Positions 1-6,523 of a DNA stretch of 9,429 nucleotides are shown in pieces; positions within the stretch are counted from its first letter, which is position 1; every line of letters starts with the position of its first letter. The notes under the pieces are model-generated. The model saw only the letters and a program-made list of their open reading frames with translations, was not told the DNA's origin and searched no databases. The stretch comes from GCA-003244245 sp032230565 (lineage in GTDB: Bacteria > Actinomycetota > Actinomycetes > Mycobacteriales > Pseudonocardiaceae): NCBI GenBank assembly GCA_032230565.1, contig JAVXWL010000085.1, forward strand, positions 1 through 9,429. Reading direction: 5' to 3'. Position numbers and translations under genes: made by a program.

Positions 1-950
1 CCACGCTGCTGATGGCGCTGGCCGACGAGGGCAACCACCAGCTACTCGAGCGCGACCTGCGGTACGCCTGGTGGAACAACCACCGGGTGGTGGACGCGGC
101 CATCGGCACGTTCATCGAGTACGGCACCAAGGACCGGCGCAAGGATCGGGAGAGCTACGCCGAGATGTGGCGGCGGTGGATCTACGACGACTACTACCGC
201 AGCTACCTCGTCCCGCTGGAGAAGTACGGCCTGGTGATCCCGCACGACCTCATCGAGGAAGCCTGGAACCAGATCTGGAACAAGGGCTACGTGCACGAGG
301 TGGCCCAGTTCTTCGCCACCGGCTGGTTGGCGAACTACTGGCGGATCGACCCGATGACCGACAAAGACTTCGAGTGGTTCGAGTACAAGTACCCGGGCTG
401 GTACGACAGGTACGGCAAGTGGTGGGAGAACTACAACCGACTGTCAATGCCGAACGGGCACAACCCGATCGTCCTCGAAGATGTCGACTACGTATACCCG
501 CACCGCTGTTGGACGTGCATGGTTCCTTGCCTGGTCCGCGAGGACATGGTCATGGCCGAAGTCAACGGACAGTGGCGCACCTACTGCCATGAGGAATGCC
601 GCTGGACCGACACGACCGCCTTCCGACCGACCTACCAAGGCCGGGAAACCCCGAATATGGGTCAGCTGATCGGCAAGCGTGAGTGGGAGACGCTCTACCA
701 CGGCTGGAACTGGGCCGACGTGGTGTCCGACATGGGTTATGTGCGTGACGATGGCAAGACGATGGTCGCGCAGCCTCATCTGAACCTGGATCCCAAGAAG
801 ATGTGGACGCTGGACCATTTGCGGCGCTGCCCGCCGCTGCAAAGCCCGAACGTGCTGCTCAATGAGATGACGCCGCAGGAGCGGGAAGCCTTCCACGCTA
901 ACTACATACGTGGCGGCCCGGCTGGCCGGCCGGCGCCTGCGGAGGACTGA
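1..950 (+). CDS. prmA: Soluble di-iron monooxygenase hydroxylase alpha (large) subunit, propane monooxygenase type, 5' truncated by window
   Basis: This is the catalytic hydroxylase subunit of a PrmABCD/MimABCD-type monooxygenase, which activates O2 at a carboxylate-bridged di-iron centre to hydroxylate small alkanes, ketones or aromatics. The frame is open from base 3; the ATG at 12 is internal. About 230 N-terminal residues, including the first Glu and E-x-x-H ligands, lie outside the window. Counting from that ATG, E6-G-N-H9 is the second iron-binding E-x-x-H motif. The following helices (NNHRVVDAAIGTFIEYG, WRRWIYDDYY, YPGWYDRYGKWW) match the MmoX/PrmA fold as I remember it. C166-x2-C169, C173 and C192-x3-C196 form a YHS/zinc-like cysteine cluster near the C-terminus, as in phenol and toluene hydroxylase alpha subunits. 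The end (DGKTMVAQPH, MWTLDHLRR) is family-typical. Group 5 is inferred from gene order alpha-reductase-beta-coupling. The orthologue name could equally be mimA; thmA (tetrahydrofuran) is less likely given the neighbours. Confidence 0.93.
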   Translation, partial: TLLMALADEGNHQLLERDLRYAWWNNHRVVDAAIGTFIEYGTKDRRKDRESYAEMWRRWIYDDYYRSYLVPLEKYGLVIPHDLIEEAWNQIWNKGYVHEVAQFFATGWLANYWRIDPMTDKDFEWFEYKYPGWYDRYGKWWENYNRLSMPNGHNPIVLEDVDYVYPHRCWTCMVPCLVREDMVMAEVNGQWRTYCHEECRWTDTTAFRPTYQGRETPNMGQLIGKREWETLYHGWNWADVVSDMGYVRDDGKTMVAQPHLNLDPKKMWTLDHLRRCPPLQSPNVLLNEMTPQEREAFHANYIRGGPAGRPAPAED

Positions 951-971
951 GCAGTAGCCGGGTAATCGACC

Positions 972-1012
972 GGGGAGGAGGGCCCGAGGGCGAATCTCGG
1001 GCACTCCTCTCC
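972..1012 (+). promoter_or_regulatory. Long intergenic RNA hairpin between alpha-subunit and reductase genes
   Basis: Bases 972-988 pair with 996-1012. GCCCGAG (982-988) pairs perfectly with CTCGGGC (996-1002), and after one G/A mismatch GGGGAGGAG pairs with CTCCTCTCC with one G-U pair. The loop is 7 nt. No T-run follows, so it is not a classical intrinsic terminator. It may stabilise or process the upstream alpha-subunit mRNA, or attenuate expression of the reductase. The structure is seen in the sequence; the role is inferred. Confidence 0.6.
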
Positions 1013-1026
1013 TGCTGGGGTCCTAT

Positions 1027-1042
1027 CCCATTTTCGGATGGG
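1027..1042 (+). promoter_or_regulatory. Small UUCG-loop hairpin upstream of the reductase start
   Basis: CCCAT (1027-1031) pairs with ATGGG (1038-1042). A further T-G pair (1032/1037) would close a UUCG tetraloop at 1033-1036. It lies 21 nt before the preferred reductase start, just upstream of its Shine-Dalgarno sequence. It may act with the larger hairpin at 972-1012. The role is inferred only. Confidence 0.45.
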
Positions 1043-1063
1043 CCGCACATGCGTGAGGAAATC

Positions 1064-2113
1064 ATGGCTGACAAGCATGTCGTTCGCTTCGAGCCGGTCG
1101 GTATCGAGATCGAGGTCGGCGAGGACGAGACGATCCTGCATGCCGCGTTCCAGCAGGGGATCATGCTGATGCACGGATGCAAGGAGGGTCAGTGCTCCTC
1201 GTGTAAGTCATTCGTCCTCGATGGTGAGGACATCGAGCTCGATCGGTATTCGACGTTCGCGCTGCCCGACTACGAAAAGGAGGAAGGGTTCACGCTGCTG
1301 TGCCGAGCGCACCCGTACGAGGACCTCACCATCGAGCTGCTGAACTTCGACGAGGACATGATCCGCGCGGGGCTGCCAATTCAGCAGGCGGTGGCTGAGG
1401 TTGTTTCCAACGAGCCGGTCACCCACGACATGCGTCATCTGGTACTCCGGTTGGTCGAGCCACGGGAAATCAAGTTCTTCCCGGGGCAGTATGTCGACAT
1501 CGCCGTGCCTGGCACCGACGAAACCCGGTCGTTCTCGATGGCGAACACATCCAGCCGGGACACCGGCCAGCTCGAGTTCGTCATCAAGATCTATCCGGAC
1601 GGGCTGTTCTCGCATTTCCTCGACACTCGGCTGGCCGTGGGCGACACGCTGAACCTCACGGGTCCCTACGGGGTGTTCACCCTGCGGGAGGGCCACGACG
1701 CCGATCTGATCTTCATCGGCGGCGGGGCCGGGATGGCGCCGATCCTGTCGCTGCTGCGCTCGATGGCCGAGCGTGGCATCCAGCGCAAGGCCACGTACTA
1801 CTACGGTGCGCGGCGCCGCCGTGACCTCTGTTTTGAAAAGGAGCTACGCGCGCTCGAGGAGTCGTTGCCCGGCTTCCGGTTCGTGCCGGCGCTGTCCGAG
1901 CCGACCCCGGACGATGCCTGGGACGGCGAGGTCGGCCTGATCACCGACGTGGTGCAGCGGTTCGAGAGCGACCTTAAGGGAGCGCACGCTTACGTGTGCG
2001 GGCCGCCACCCATGGTGGAGGCGGCGATGCCGCTGCTCACCGTTCTCGGGGTGCCCGAAAAACGCATTTACTACGACAAGTTCACCACGACCGGTGACGC
2101 CGCCGAGAAGTGA
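1064..2113 (+). CDS. prmB: Monooxygenase NADH reductase component (2Fe-2S ferredoxin + FAD/NAD domains)
   Basis: This is the electron-transfer component that moves electrons from NAD(P)H through FAD and a plant-type 2Fe-2S cluster to the di-iron hydroxylase. Using the ATG at 1064 (349 aa), the N-terminal ferredoxin domain has C39-x4-C44-x2-C47 and C80 (LLCRAHP). An FAD-binding barrel follows with R155-S-F-S. The Rossmann NAD domain has GGGAGMAP from about residue 219 and a late CGPPPM motif. The order ferredoxin-FAD-NAD is that of MmoC/PrmB/DmpP reductases. An in-frame ATG at 1049 would add five residues. I prefer 1064 because GAGGAA (1055-1060) is placed as its Shine-Dalgarno, and the family start is close to a short M-x-x-KHxVRFEP. 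The gene is separated from the alpha-subunit gene by 113 bp holding two hairpins, and ends 16 bp before the beta-subunit gene. Also called mimB in mycobacteria. Cytoplasmic. Confidence 0.94.
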   Translation: MADKHVVRFEPVGIEIEVGEDETILHAAFQQGIMLMHGCKEGQCSSCKSFVLDGEDIELDRYSTFALPDYEKEEGFTLLCRAHPYEDLTIELLNFDEDMIRAGLPIQQAVAEVVSNEPVTHDMRHLVLRLVEPREIKFFPGQYVDIAVPGTDETRSFSMANTSSRDTGQLEFVIKIYPDGLFSHFLDTRLAVGDTLNLTGPYGVFTLREGHDADLIFIGGGAGMAPILSLLRSMAERGIQRKATYYYGARRRRDLCFEKELRALEESLPGFRFVPALSEPTPDDAWDGEVGLITDVVQRFESDLKGAHAYVCGPPPMVEAAMPLLTVLGVPEKRIYYDKFTTTGDAAEK

Positions 2114-2123
2114 GGAGGAGGAG
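2113..2123 (+). promoter_or_regulatory. Strong purine-rich ribosome binding site of the beta-subunit gene
   Basis: AGGAGGAGGAG begins on the last base of the reductase stop codon and ends 6 nt before the ATG at 2130. It is the strongest Shine-Dalgarno-like run at any junction here. It decides the start at 2130 against an in-frame ATG at 2094, which has no such site and would overlap the reductase gene by 20 bp. Confidence 0.75.
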
Positions 2124-2129
2124 AGACTG

Positions 2130-3299
2130 ATGACCACCGCGCAAGAACGCAGCGTACCGAAGCCCGTCTTTACTGACGCTGAAGCCGGAGCCAAGGAATT
2201 CCCGGACTCGACCGCGCGCCGGTACAACTACTACATCCCGCAAAAGCGCAAGCAGACGCACTATGAAGATGTCACCGTCGAGGTCCAACCCGACCCGCGG
2301 CATTATCTCAGCCAGGGCTGGCTCTACGGGTTCTCCGACGGCCGGGGCGGCTACCCGCTGGACTGGACAGTCCTGAAGGCGTGGGGTTCGGACCGACCCG
2401 AACCGGAACGTTTCCCCGGATCCGGGGGCAAGGGCTACGACTGGCCGGCACACGGCTGGCACGAATTCCGCGACCCTAATGAGGAGTGGGAGCTCACCCT
2501 TTACCGGTACAACTCCAATGTTGTCCGGCAGCTCAACCAGAACATCGCGGCAGCTCGCCAGGCGAAGGCGTTTGAGCAGTGGAACCCGAACTGGGTGCGG
2601 TTCGTGGAATGCCATGTCGGGGCGTGGATGCATGTCGATCATGGCCTTGGGCTGTACCTGTTCGCCAACGCCAACCGTCGGGCACCGACGAACATGCACA
2701 ATAACGCGATCTCGGTGAACAGCATGCACCGGATTAGGGCCGCTCAGGATCTGGCGCTGTACAACCTGACGCTCAGCGAAGAAATAGCCGGCTTTGACGG
2801 CGCGGCACACGTCGAGACCTGGAACAGTGACCCGGTGTGGCAGGGCGTCCGGAAGACCGCTGAACAACTCACCGCCATTGACGACTGGTGTGAGGCGATC
2901 TTTGCGGCGAACGTCGTCTTCGAGCCATTGGTCGGCGAGTTGTTCCGGAGCAACCTGGTGCAGCAGGCTTCGCCGGGCAACGGTGACTGGGTCACTCCCA
3001 CGATCGTCGGCGCGGAGGAATACGACTACGCCGAGCGCGATCTGCGATACACGAAGGCCATGTTCGAACTGCTGACCAACGATCGTGAGTTCGCCGATCA
3101 CAATAAGGCGATCATGCAGGAGTGGCTTTCGGCGTGGGTGCCGCGTTGCATCGCGGCGGCCCGGACACTCCAGCCGCTGTGGTCGCAGCCCGACTCAAAG
3201 CCGCCCCGTTTCGAGGATGGTCTGGACCGCGCGAAGAGCCGTTTCACCGGCATCCTTTCCGAGCTGGGTCTGCAAACACCGAAGGAGCTGTCGCAGTGA
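2130..3299 (+). CDS. prmC: Soluble di-iron monooxygenase hydroxylase beta (small) subunit
   Basis: This is the structural beta subunit of the (alpha-beta)n hydroxylase, 389 aa from the ATG at 2130. It shares the helical ferritin-like fold of the alpha subunit but carries no iron ligands in this family. Family-like stretches include the N-terminal YNYYIPQKRKQTHYEDVTVEVQ, then GWLYGFSDGRGGYPLDW, and a central helical region around VRFVECHVGAWMHVDHG. The E-C-H-V-G and surrounding helices are not the paired E-x-x-H ligand set, as expected for a non-catalytic subunit. The start is set by the AGGAGGAGGAG sequence just upstream. The 3' end overlaps the coupling-protein gene by 4 bp (GTGA), which suggests coupled translation. 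In mycobacteria the equivalent is mimC. Identification rests on family resemblance, size and position between reductase and coupling protein. Confidence 0.93.
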   Translation: MTTAQERSVPKPVFTDAEAGAKEFPDSTARRYNYYIPQKRKQTHYEDVTVEVQPDPRHYLSQGWLYGFSDGRGGYPLDWTVLKAWGSDRPEPERFPGSGGKGYDWPAHGWHEFRDPNEEWELTLYRYNSNVVRQLNQNIAAARQAKAFEQWNPNWVRFVECHVGAWMHVDHGLGLYLFANANRRAPTNMHNNAISVNSMHRIRAAQDLALYNLTLSEEIAGFDGAAHVETWNSDPVWQGVRKTAEQLTAIDDWCEAIFAANVVFEPLVGELFRSNLVQQASPGNGDWVTPTIVGAEEYDYAERDLRYTKAMFELLTNDREFADHNKAIMQEWLSAWVPRCIAAARTLQPLWSQPDSKPPRFEDGLDRAKSRFTGILSELGLQTPKELSQ

Positions 3300-3670
3300 C
3301 CAGGTTCAAAACGGCGGAAAGCCCGTTTAAGTCCGACAACACAGCGTCGAACATGTGTGGTTTCACGCTGATGAACAACCAGGTCGGCGAGGTGGTGGCC
3401 TCGGTCATGAGCACCAAGCCCGGCGTGCGGGTGACGCCGCTGCCGTCAATGATCCGGGTCGACGCCACCAATCGGATGGAGGTCGTCTACGACGAGATCT
3501 CCGAAGCGCTTGGCGAGGAGCCCGGCTACTTCGACGCCGCGGAGTTCGAGGAGAACATGTCCACCCACTACGGGCGCATGGTTCACGAGGATGACCGGAC
3601 GATCATGTTCGCGAACCCTGAGGACGCGGCGGAGTACCTCGGTTTCGACCTGATAGCTGGCGCGAAGTAA
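3296..3670 (+). CDS. prmD: Monooxygenase coupling/effector protein (MmoB/DmpM family)
   Basis: This small cofactor-free regulatory protein (124 aa) binds the hydroxylase and tunes O2 activation, substrate access and electron-transfer coupling. The MmoB/DmpM core is seen in SNMCGFTLMNNQVGEVVASV, followed by PGVRVTPLPSMIRVDATNRM and a short acidic helix YDEISEAL. About 40 further residues (EENMSTHYGRM onward) form the C-terminal tail. The GTG at 3296 overlaps the beta-subunit stop codon as GTGA. AAGGAG at 3282-3287, 8 nt upstream, supports this start. The open frame runs further upstream into the beta-subunit gene, but no better start is there. It is followed 13 bp later by the amidohydrolase gene. 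Equivalent to mimD. Confidence 0.93.
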   Translation: MTRFKTAESPFKSDNTASNMCGFTLMNNQVGEVVASVMSTKPGVRVTPLPSMIRVDATNRMEVVYDEISEALGEEPGYFDAAEFEENMSTHYGRMVHEDDRTIMFANPEDAAEYLGFDLIAGAK

Positions 3671-3683
3671 CCGGGAGGCGCAC

Positions 3684-4733
3684 ATGTATGAAAAGGATGG
3701 CGAAAAATACTTCGTGGTCGACGGCCACGCTCATTTCTGGGACGCGAGTCCGGAAAACTGGGTGCCCGGCCAGGAGCAGTACGCCAAGGGCTGGATCGAG
3801 TGCTTCCACGCCTACCAATCGCTCGGTCCACCGGAGACCCATTGGCCGATGGAGCAGTTCCAGAAGTATTCCGAAGACGTGATGATGCGGCACCTGTTCG
3901 ACGAAGGCCACGTCGACGTAGCGATCTTCCAGCCGACTTATCTGAAGCAGTGGTACAAAAACGGCTTCAACACCACCGAAGCCAACGCCGCCCTGGCCGA
4001 GAAGTACCCAGGCAAGTTTGTACTCAACACCCGGTGGGATCCCCGCGATGGTGATGAGGGCCTTAAGGAGCTGGCGGACAATGTCGCGCGTTGGGGCTGC
4101 AAGGGGGTGAAACTTTACACTGCCGAGTGGCGAGGGGACTCCCGCGGCTGGAGCCTCAAGAGCCCCGAAGCTGCCCGCTACCTGGAGAAATGCCAGGAGC
4201 TGGGCGTCAAGAACATCCACGTGCACAAGGGCCCGACCATCTGGCCGCTGGACAAGGACGCCTTCGATGTGGCGGACGTCGATTTCGCGGCGACGAACTT
4301 CCCGGAGCTGAACTTCATCGTCGAGCACGTCGGGCTGCCGCGGATCGACGACTTCTGCTACATGGCCACCCAGGAACCCAACGTGTACGCGGGCCTGTCC
4401 GTGGTCGTCGGTGCGCTGATGCACGCCCGCCCGCGATTCTTCGCCAGGGTCATGGGTGAGCTGCTGTTCTGGGTCGGCGAGGACAAGATGGTCTTCGGCG
4501 CCGACTACGCGATCTGGGAGCCTCGCTGGCAGGTCGAGGGTTTCGTCGACTGGAACATGCCGACCGACGACCAGTTCTCCGACTACGCGCAGCTGACCAC
4601 CCAGGCCAAGAAGAAGATCCTCGGCCTCAATGCGGCCAGGCTCTACGACATCAAGGTGCCAGCCGAGCTGGACCTGCCGGTGCCGGCGGGTCCGGAGGGC
4701 GCGGAACCGCTCGCCGCGCCGTCATCAATATGA
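3684..4733 (+). CDS. Amidohydrolase_2 (ACMSD-like) family metal-dependent hydrolase of unknown substrate
   Basis: A 349-aa protein of the amidohydrolase superfamily (TIM-barrel metalloenzymes that hydrolyse or decarboxylate). Residues consistent with the metal site are H15-A-H17 near the N-terminus (VVDGHAHFWD), H179 and H181 on a strand (NIHVHKGP), H215 (IVEHVGLPR) and D274 (FGADYA). No signal peptide is seen, so it is probably cytoplasmic. GGGAGG at 3673-3678 lies 5 nt before the ATG. The stop overlaps the next start as ATGA (4730-4733). An amidohydrolase sits at this position in the prm/mim clusters I recall from Rhodococcus and Mycobacterium, so it is a fixed part of the locus. I do not know its substrate. 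It could act on a later intermediate of propane/acetone metabolism or on enzyme maturation; both are guesses. The last 20 residues are rich in P and A and look like a disordered tail. Confidence 0.85.
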   Translation: MYEKDGEKYFVVDGHAHFWDASPENWVPGQEQYAKGWIECFHAYQSLGPPETHWPMEQFQKYSEDVMMRHLFDEGHVDVAIFQPTYLKQWYKNGFNTTEANAALAEKYPGKFVLNTRWDPRDGDEGLKELADNVARWGCKGVKLYTAEWRGDSRGWSLKSPEAARYLEKCQELGVKNIHVHKGPTIWPLDKDAFDVADVDFAATNFPELNFIVEHVGLPRIDDFCYMATQEPNVYAGLSVVVGALMHARPRFFARVMGELLFWVGEDKMVFGADYAIWEPRWQVEGFVDWNMPTDDQFSDYAQLTTQAKKKILGLNAARLYDIKVPAELDLPVPAGPEGAEPLAAPSSI

Positions 4734-5449
4734 GTTCCACCCTCACCGACCAGGCCGCGGGGCTCACCGCCGCGGCCTGGTCGGCCCTGCACCAGGTGCG
4801 CGACCCGGAGCTGGACGAGGCCGTGACCGATCTTGGGTTCGTCGCCGGTTGCCTGGTGTCGGACTCCGGCGAGGCCGTCGTGCGGCTGCGGCTGCCGACC
4901 TACTTCTGCGCGCCCAACTTTGCGTTTCTCATGGTGGCCGACGCCTACGACGCGGTGTCCGCGGTGAACGGCGTGCGCCGGACGGAGGTGGTGCTGGAGG
5001 ACCACTTCGCGTCTGAAGCGATCAACGGTGGGGTCGCCGCCCGCGCCGGGTTCGTCCACTCCTTCGACGGGCAGGCCGTTGCCGAGCTGGACGAGCTGCG
5101 TGCGGACTTCCTGCGCAAGGCGGTCATGGCCGGCACCGACCGGGTGTGCCGCCCACTGCTGGCCGCCGGTGCCACGGTCGAGGAGTTGGCTGGCTTCACC
5201 CTCGGCGACGTTGCGCCCTCGGCTGATCGCGAGCGACTGCGATCCCGGCGCGCCGAGCTCGGCCTGCCTGCCGGCGACGACGACCCGTTGCTGGTCGATC
5301 CGGCGACCGGCGCTGCGATCGGAGCCCACGCGCTGCCACTGCACCTACGCCGGGTTCGGACGACCCGAGTCAGCGTGGACGCCAACGCCGGCGTCTGCCG
5401 GGGCCTGCTTCAGGCGCGGTATCGCACTACAGAGGAGAAGGGTCGATGA
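4730..5449 (+). CDS. DUF59/MIP18 (PaaD/SufT-like) family protein with long C-terminal extension
   Basis: A 239-aa protein whose first ~105 residues look like a DUF59/MIP18 domain: VRDPEL (D25-P-E-L28), then TDLGFV, and a conserved-position cysteine C60 in LPTYFCAPNF. Members of this family (SufT, PaaD, eukaryotic CIA2) act in Fe-S or metal-centre assembly. PaaD travels with the di-iron PaaABCE epoxidase, a useful parallel. Residues ~110-239 are an extension I do not recognise, with two cysteines (C-R-P-L and V-C-R-G contexts) and an Arg/Ala-rich helix. The start overlaps the amidohydrolase stop as ATGA and lacks a clear Shine-Dalgarno, so translation is probably coupled. The stop overlaps the alcohol dehydrogenase start as ATGA. 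A role in metallating or maturing the monooxygenase is inferred from family and context, not shown. A hypothetical protein occupies this place in the mim cluster as I recall it. Confidence 0.78.
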   Translation: MSSTLTDQAAGLTAAAWSALHQVRDPELDEAVTDLGFVAGCLVSDSGEAVVRLRLPTYFCAPNFAFLMVADAYDAVSAVNGVRRTEVVLEDHFASEAINGGVAARAGFVHSFDGQAVAELDELRADFLRKAVMAGTDRVCRPLLAAGATVEELAGFTLGDVAPSADRERLRSRRAELGLPAGDDDPLLVDPATGAAIGAHALPLHLRRVRTTRVSVDANAGVCRGLLQARYRTTEEKGR

Positions 5450-6471
5450 AAGCCGTCCGGCTGCACGAATACCACCAGCAACCCGTCGTCGAGCAAGCGC
5501 CGGAACCGACGATCTCCGGGCCGCTCGATGTCATCGTGAAAATCGGCGGCGCCGGGGTGTGCCGGACCGACCTGCACATCATTGAGGGCCAGTGGGCGCA
5601 GGCGATGGCGCCCACGCTGCCCTACACGATCGGCCACGAGAACGCCGGCTGGGTGCACGAGGTCGGAGCCGCGGTCACCAACGTCGAAGTCGGCGACACG
5701 GTGATCCTGCATCCCACGCCGACCTGCGGGCTGTGCCGAGCCTGCCGGGCTGGCGACGACATGCACTGCATCCAGAGCACCTTTCCCGGTCTGAGCCATG
5801 ACGGCGGGATGGCCGAGTACCTGCTCACCTCGGCGCGGGCGTGCGTCAAGCTCGCGCCGCAGACCAGACCAGAAGATGTCGCGGCGCTGGCTGACGCGGG
5901 TATCACCGCCTATCACGCCGTCCGCAAAGCGATCCCGCTGCTCTACCCGGGAACCACGGCAGTGCTCATCGGCGCGGGCGGACTGGGCCATATCGGCATC
6001 CAGTGCGTCGCCGCGTTGACCGCCGCCAAGATCATTGTGGTGGATCGCAATCCCGACGCGCTCAAGCTCGCCGAGCAGCTCGGCGCGCACCACACCGTCG
6101 TCGCCGACGGCGGCCAGATCGACGCAGTGAAAGATCTCACCGGCGGGCGTGGCGCCGAGGTAGTGCTCGACTTCGTCGCCGAGCAGGGCGCCGAGCACGA
6201 CGGGTTCCAGATGACCGGGCGGGCCGGCTCATATTTCGTCATCGGCTACGGCGGCACGGTCACCATCCCGACGCTCGACATCGTCTCCACCGAGCGCAAC
6301 ATCATCGGCAACATCGTCGGCACCTACAACGACCTCGCCGAGCTCATGGTGCTCGCCCAAGCCGGCAAAGTCACCCTGCACACCCGGACCTACCCCCTGG
6401 ACGACGCAGTCGAGGCGCTCGCCGATCTCGACGCTGGCCGCGTTCGTGGCCGGGCGATCCTCGTGCCGTGA
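5446..6471 (+). CDS. Zinc-dependent NAD-linked alcohol dehydrogenase (MDR superfamily)
   Basis: A 341-aa medium-chain dehydrogenase likely to oxidise the alcohol made by the monooxygenase, such as 2-propanol to acetone. Catalytic zinc ligands are C39 (GVCRTD), H64-E65 (GHENAG) and D150 (LADAG). Structural zinc ligands are C94, C97, C100 and C108. The Rossmann motif is G176-A-G-G-L-G181, and D200 (VVDRN) ends the second strand, which favours NAD+ over NADP+. The ATG overlaps the DUF59 stop as ATGA. AGGAG at 5433-5437, 8 nt upstream, supports the start. An alcohol dehydrogenase is a standard member of prm/mim clusters (named prmE in some strains). Substrate preference (secondary alcohol, primary alcohol or aldehyde) cannot be read from the sequence. 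The C39/H64/D150 ligand set resembles secondary alcohol dehydrogenases. Cytoplasmic. Confidence 0.93.
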   Translation: MKAVRLHEYHQQPVVEQAPEPTISGPLDVIVKIGGAGVCRTDLHIIEGQWAQAMAPTLPYTIGHENAGWVHEVGAAVTNVEVGDTVILHPTPTCGLCRACRAGDDMHCIQSTFPGLSHDGGMAEYLLTSARACVKLAPQTRPEDVAALADAGITAYHAVRKAIPLLYPGTTAVLIGAGGLGHIGIQCVAALTAAKIIVVDRNPDALKLAEQLGAHHTVVADGGQIDAVKDLTGGRGAEVVLDFVAEQGAEHDGFQMTGRAGSYFVIGYGGTVTIPTLDIVSTERNIIGNIVGTYNDLAELMVLAQAGKVTLHTRTYPLDDAVEALADLDAGRVRGRAILVP

Positions 6472-6515
6472 GCGAATCACCAGCCCACTTCGCCGCCAGC
6501 ACCTTCGACGAGTAG
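6468..6515 (+). CDS. Possible 15-codon leader ORF between alcohol dehydrogenase and chaperonin genes
   Basis: A GTG at 6468 overlaps the dehydrogenase stop as GTGA and opens a 15-residue frame (MSESPAHFAASTFDE) ending in TAG at 6513-6515. The stop abuts the AGGAG of the chaperonin gene. It has no clear ribosome binding site and no known homologue that I recognise. It could be a translational-coupling leader that carries ribosomes to the chaperonin start, or chance. It lies in the 52-bp gap 6472-6523, which otherwise shows nothing: no CIRCE or HspR site. Confidence 0.18.
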   Translation: MSESPAHFAASTFDE

Positions 6516-6523
6516 GAGATCCC

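Noticed and set aside
12..950. ATG at 12 as the true start of the alpha subunit
   Set aside because: The frame is open to the window edge and the ATG lies just before the second E-x-x-H iron motif, so it is internal.
972..1042. Rho-independent terminator after the alpha-subunit gene
   Set aside because: Both hairpins lack a following T-run, and the downstream reductase belongs to the same enzyme.
2094..2129. In-frame ATG at 2094 as start of the beta subunit
   Set aside because: It overlaps the reductase gene and lacks a ribosome binding site; AGGAGGAGGAG points to 2130.
3122..3295. Upstream extension of the coupling protein
   Set aside because: It would lie inside the beta-subunit gene; the family core starts near the GTG at 3296, which has AAGGAG.
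1..3670. Tetrahydrofuran monooxygenase (thmADBC) assignment
   Set aside because: Same group and gene order, but the downstream amidohydrolase, DUF59, alcohol dehydrogenase and GroEL genes match prm/mim clusters, and no thm-type aldehyde dehydrogenase neighbour is seen in the window. Not fully excluded because the upstream side is missing.
6446..6523. In-frame upstream ATG at 6446 for the chaperonin
   Set aside because: It lies inside the alcohol dehydrogenase gene; MAKELRF at 6524 matches the GroEL N-terminus and has AGGAG before it.
6472..6523. Heat-shock operator (CIRCE or HspR/HAIR) before the GroEL-like gene
   Set aside because: No TTAGCACTC/GAGTGCTAA or CTTGAGT/ACTCAAG inverted repeat is present.
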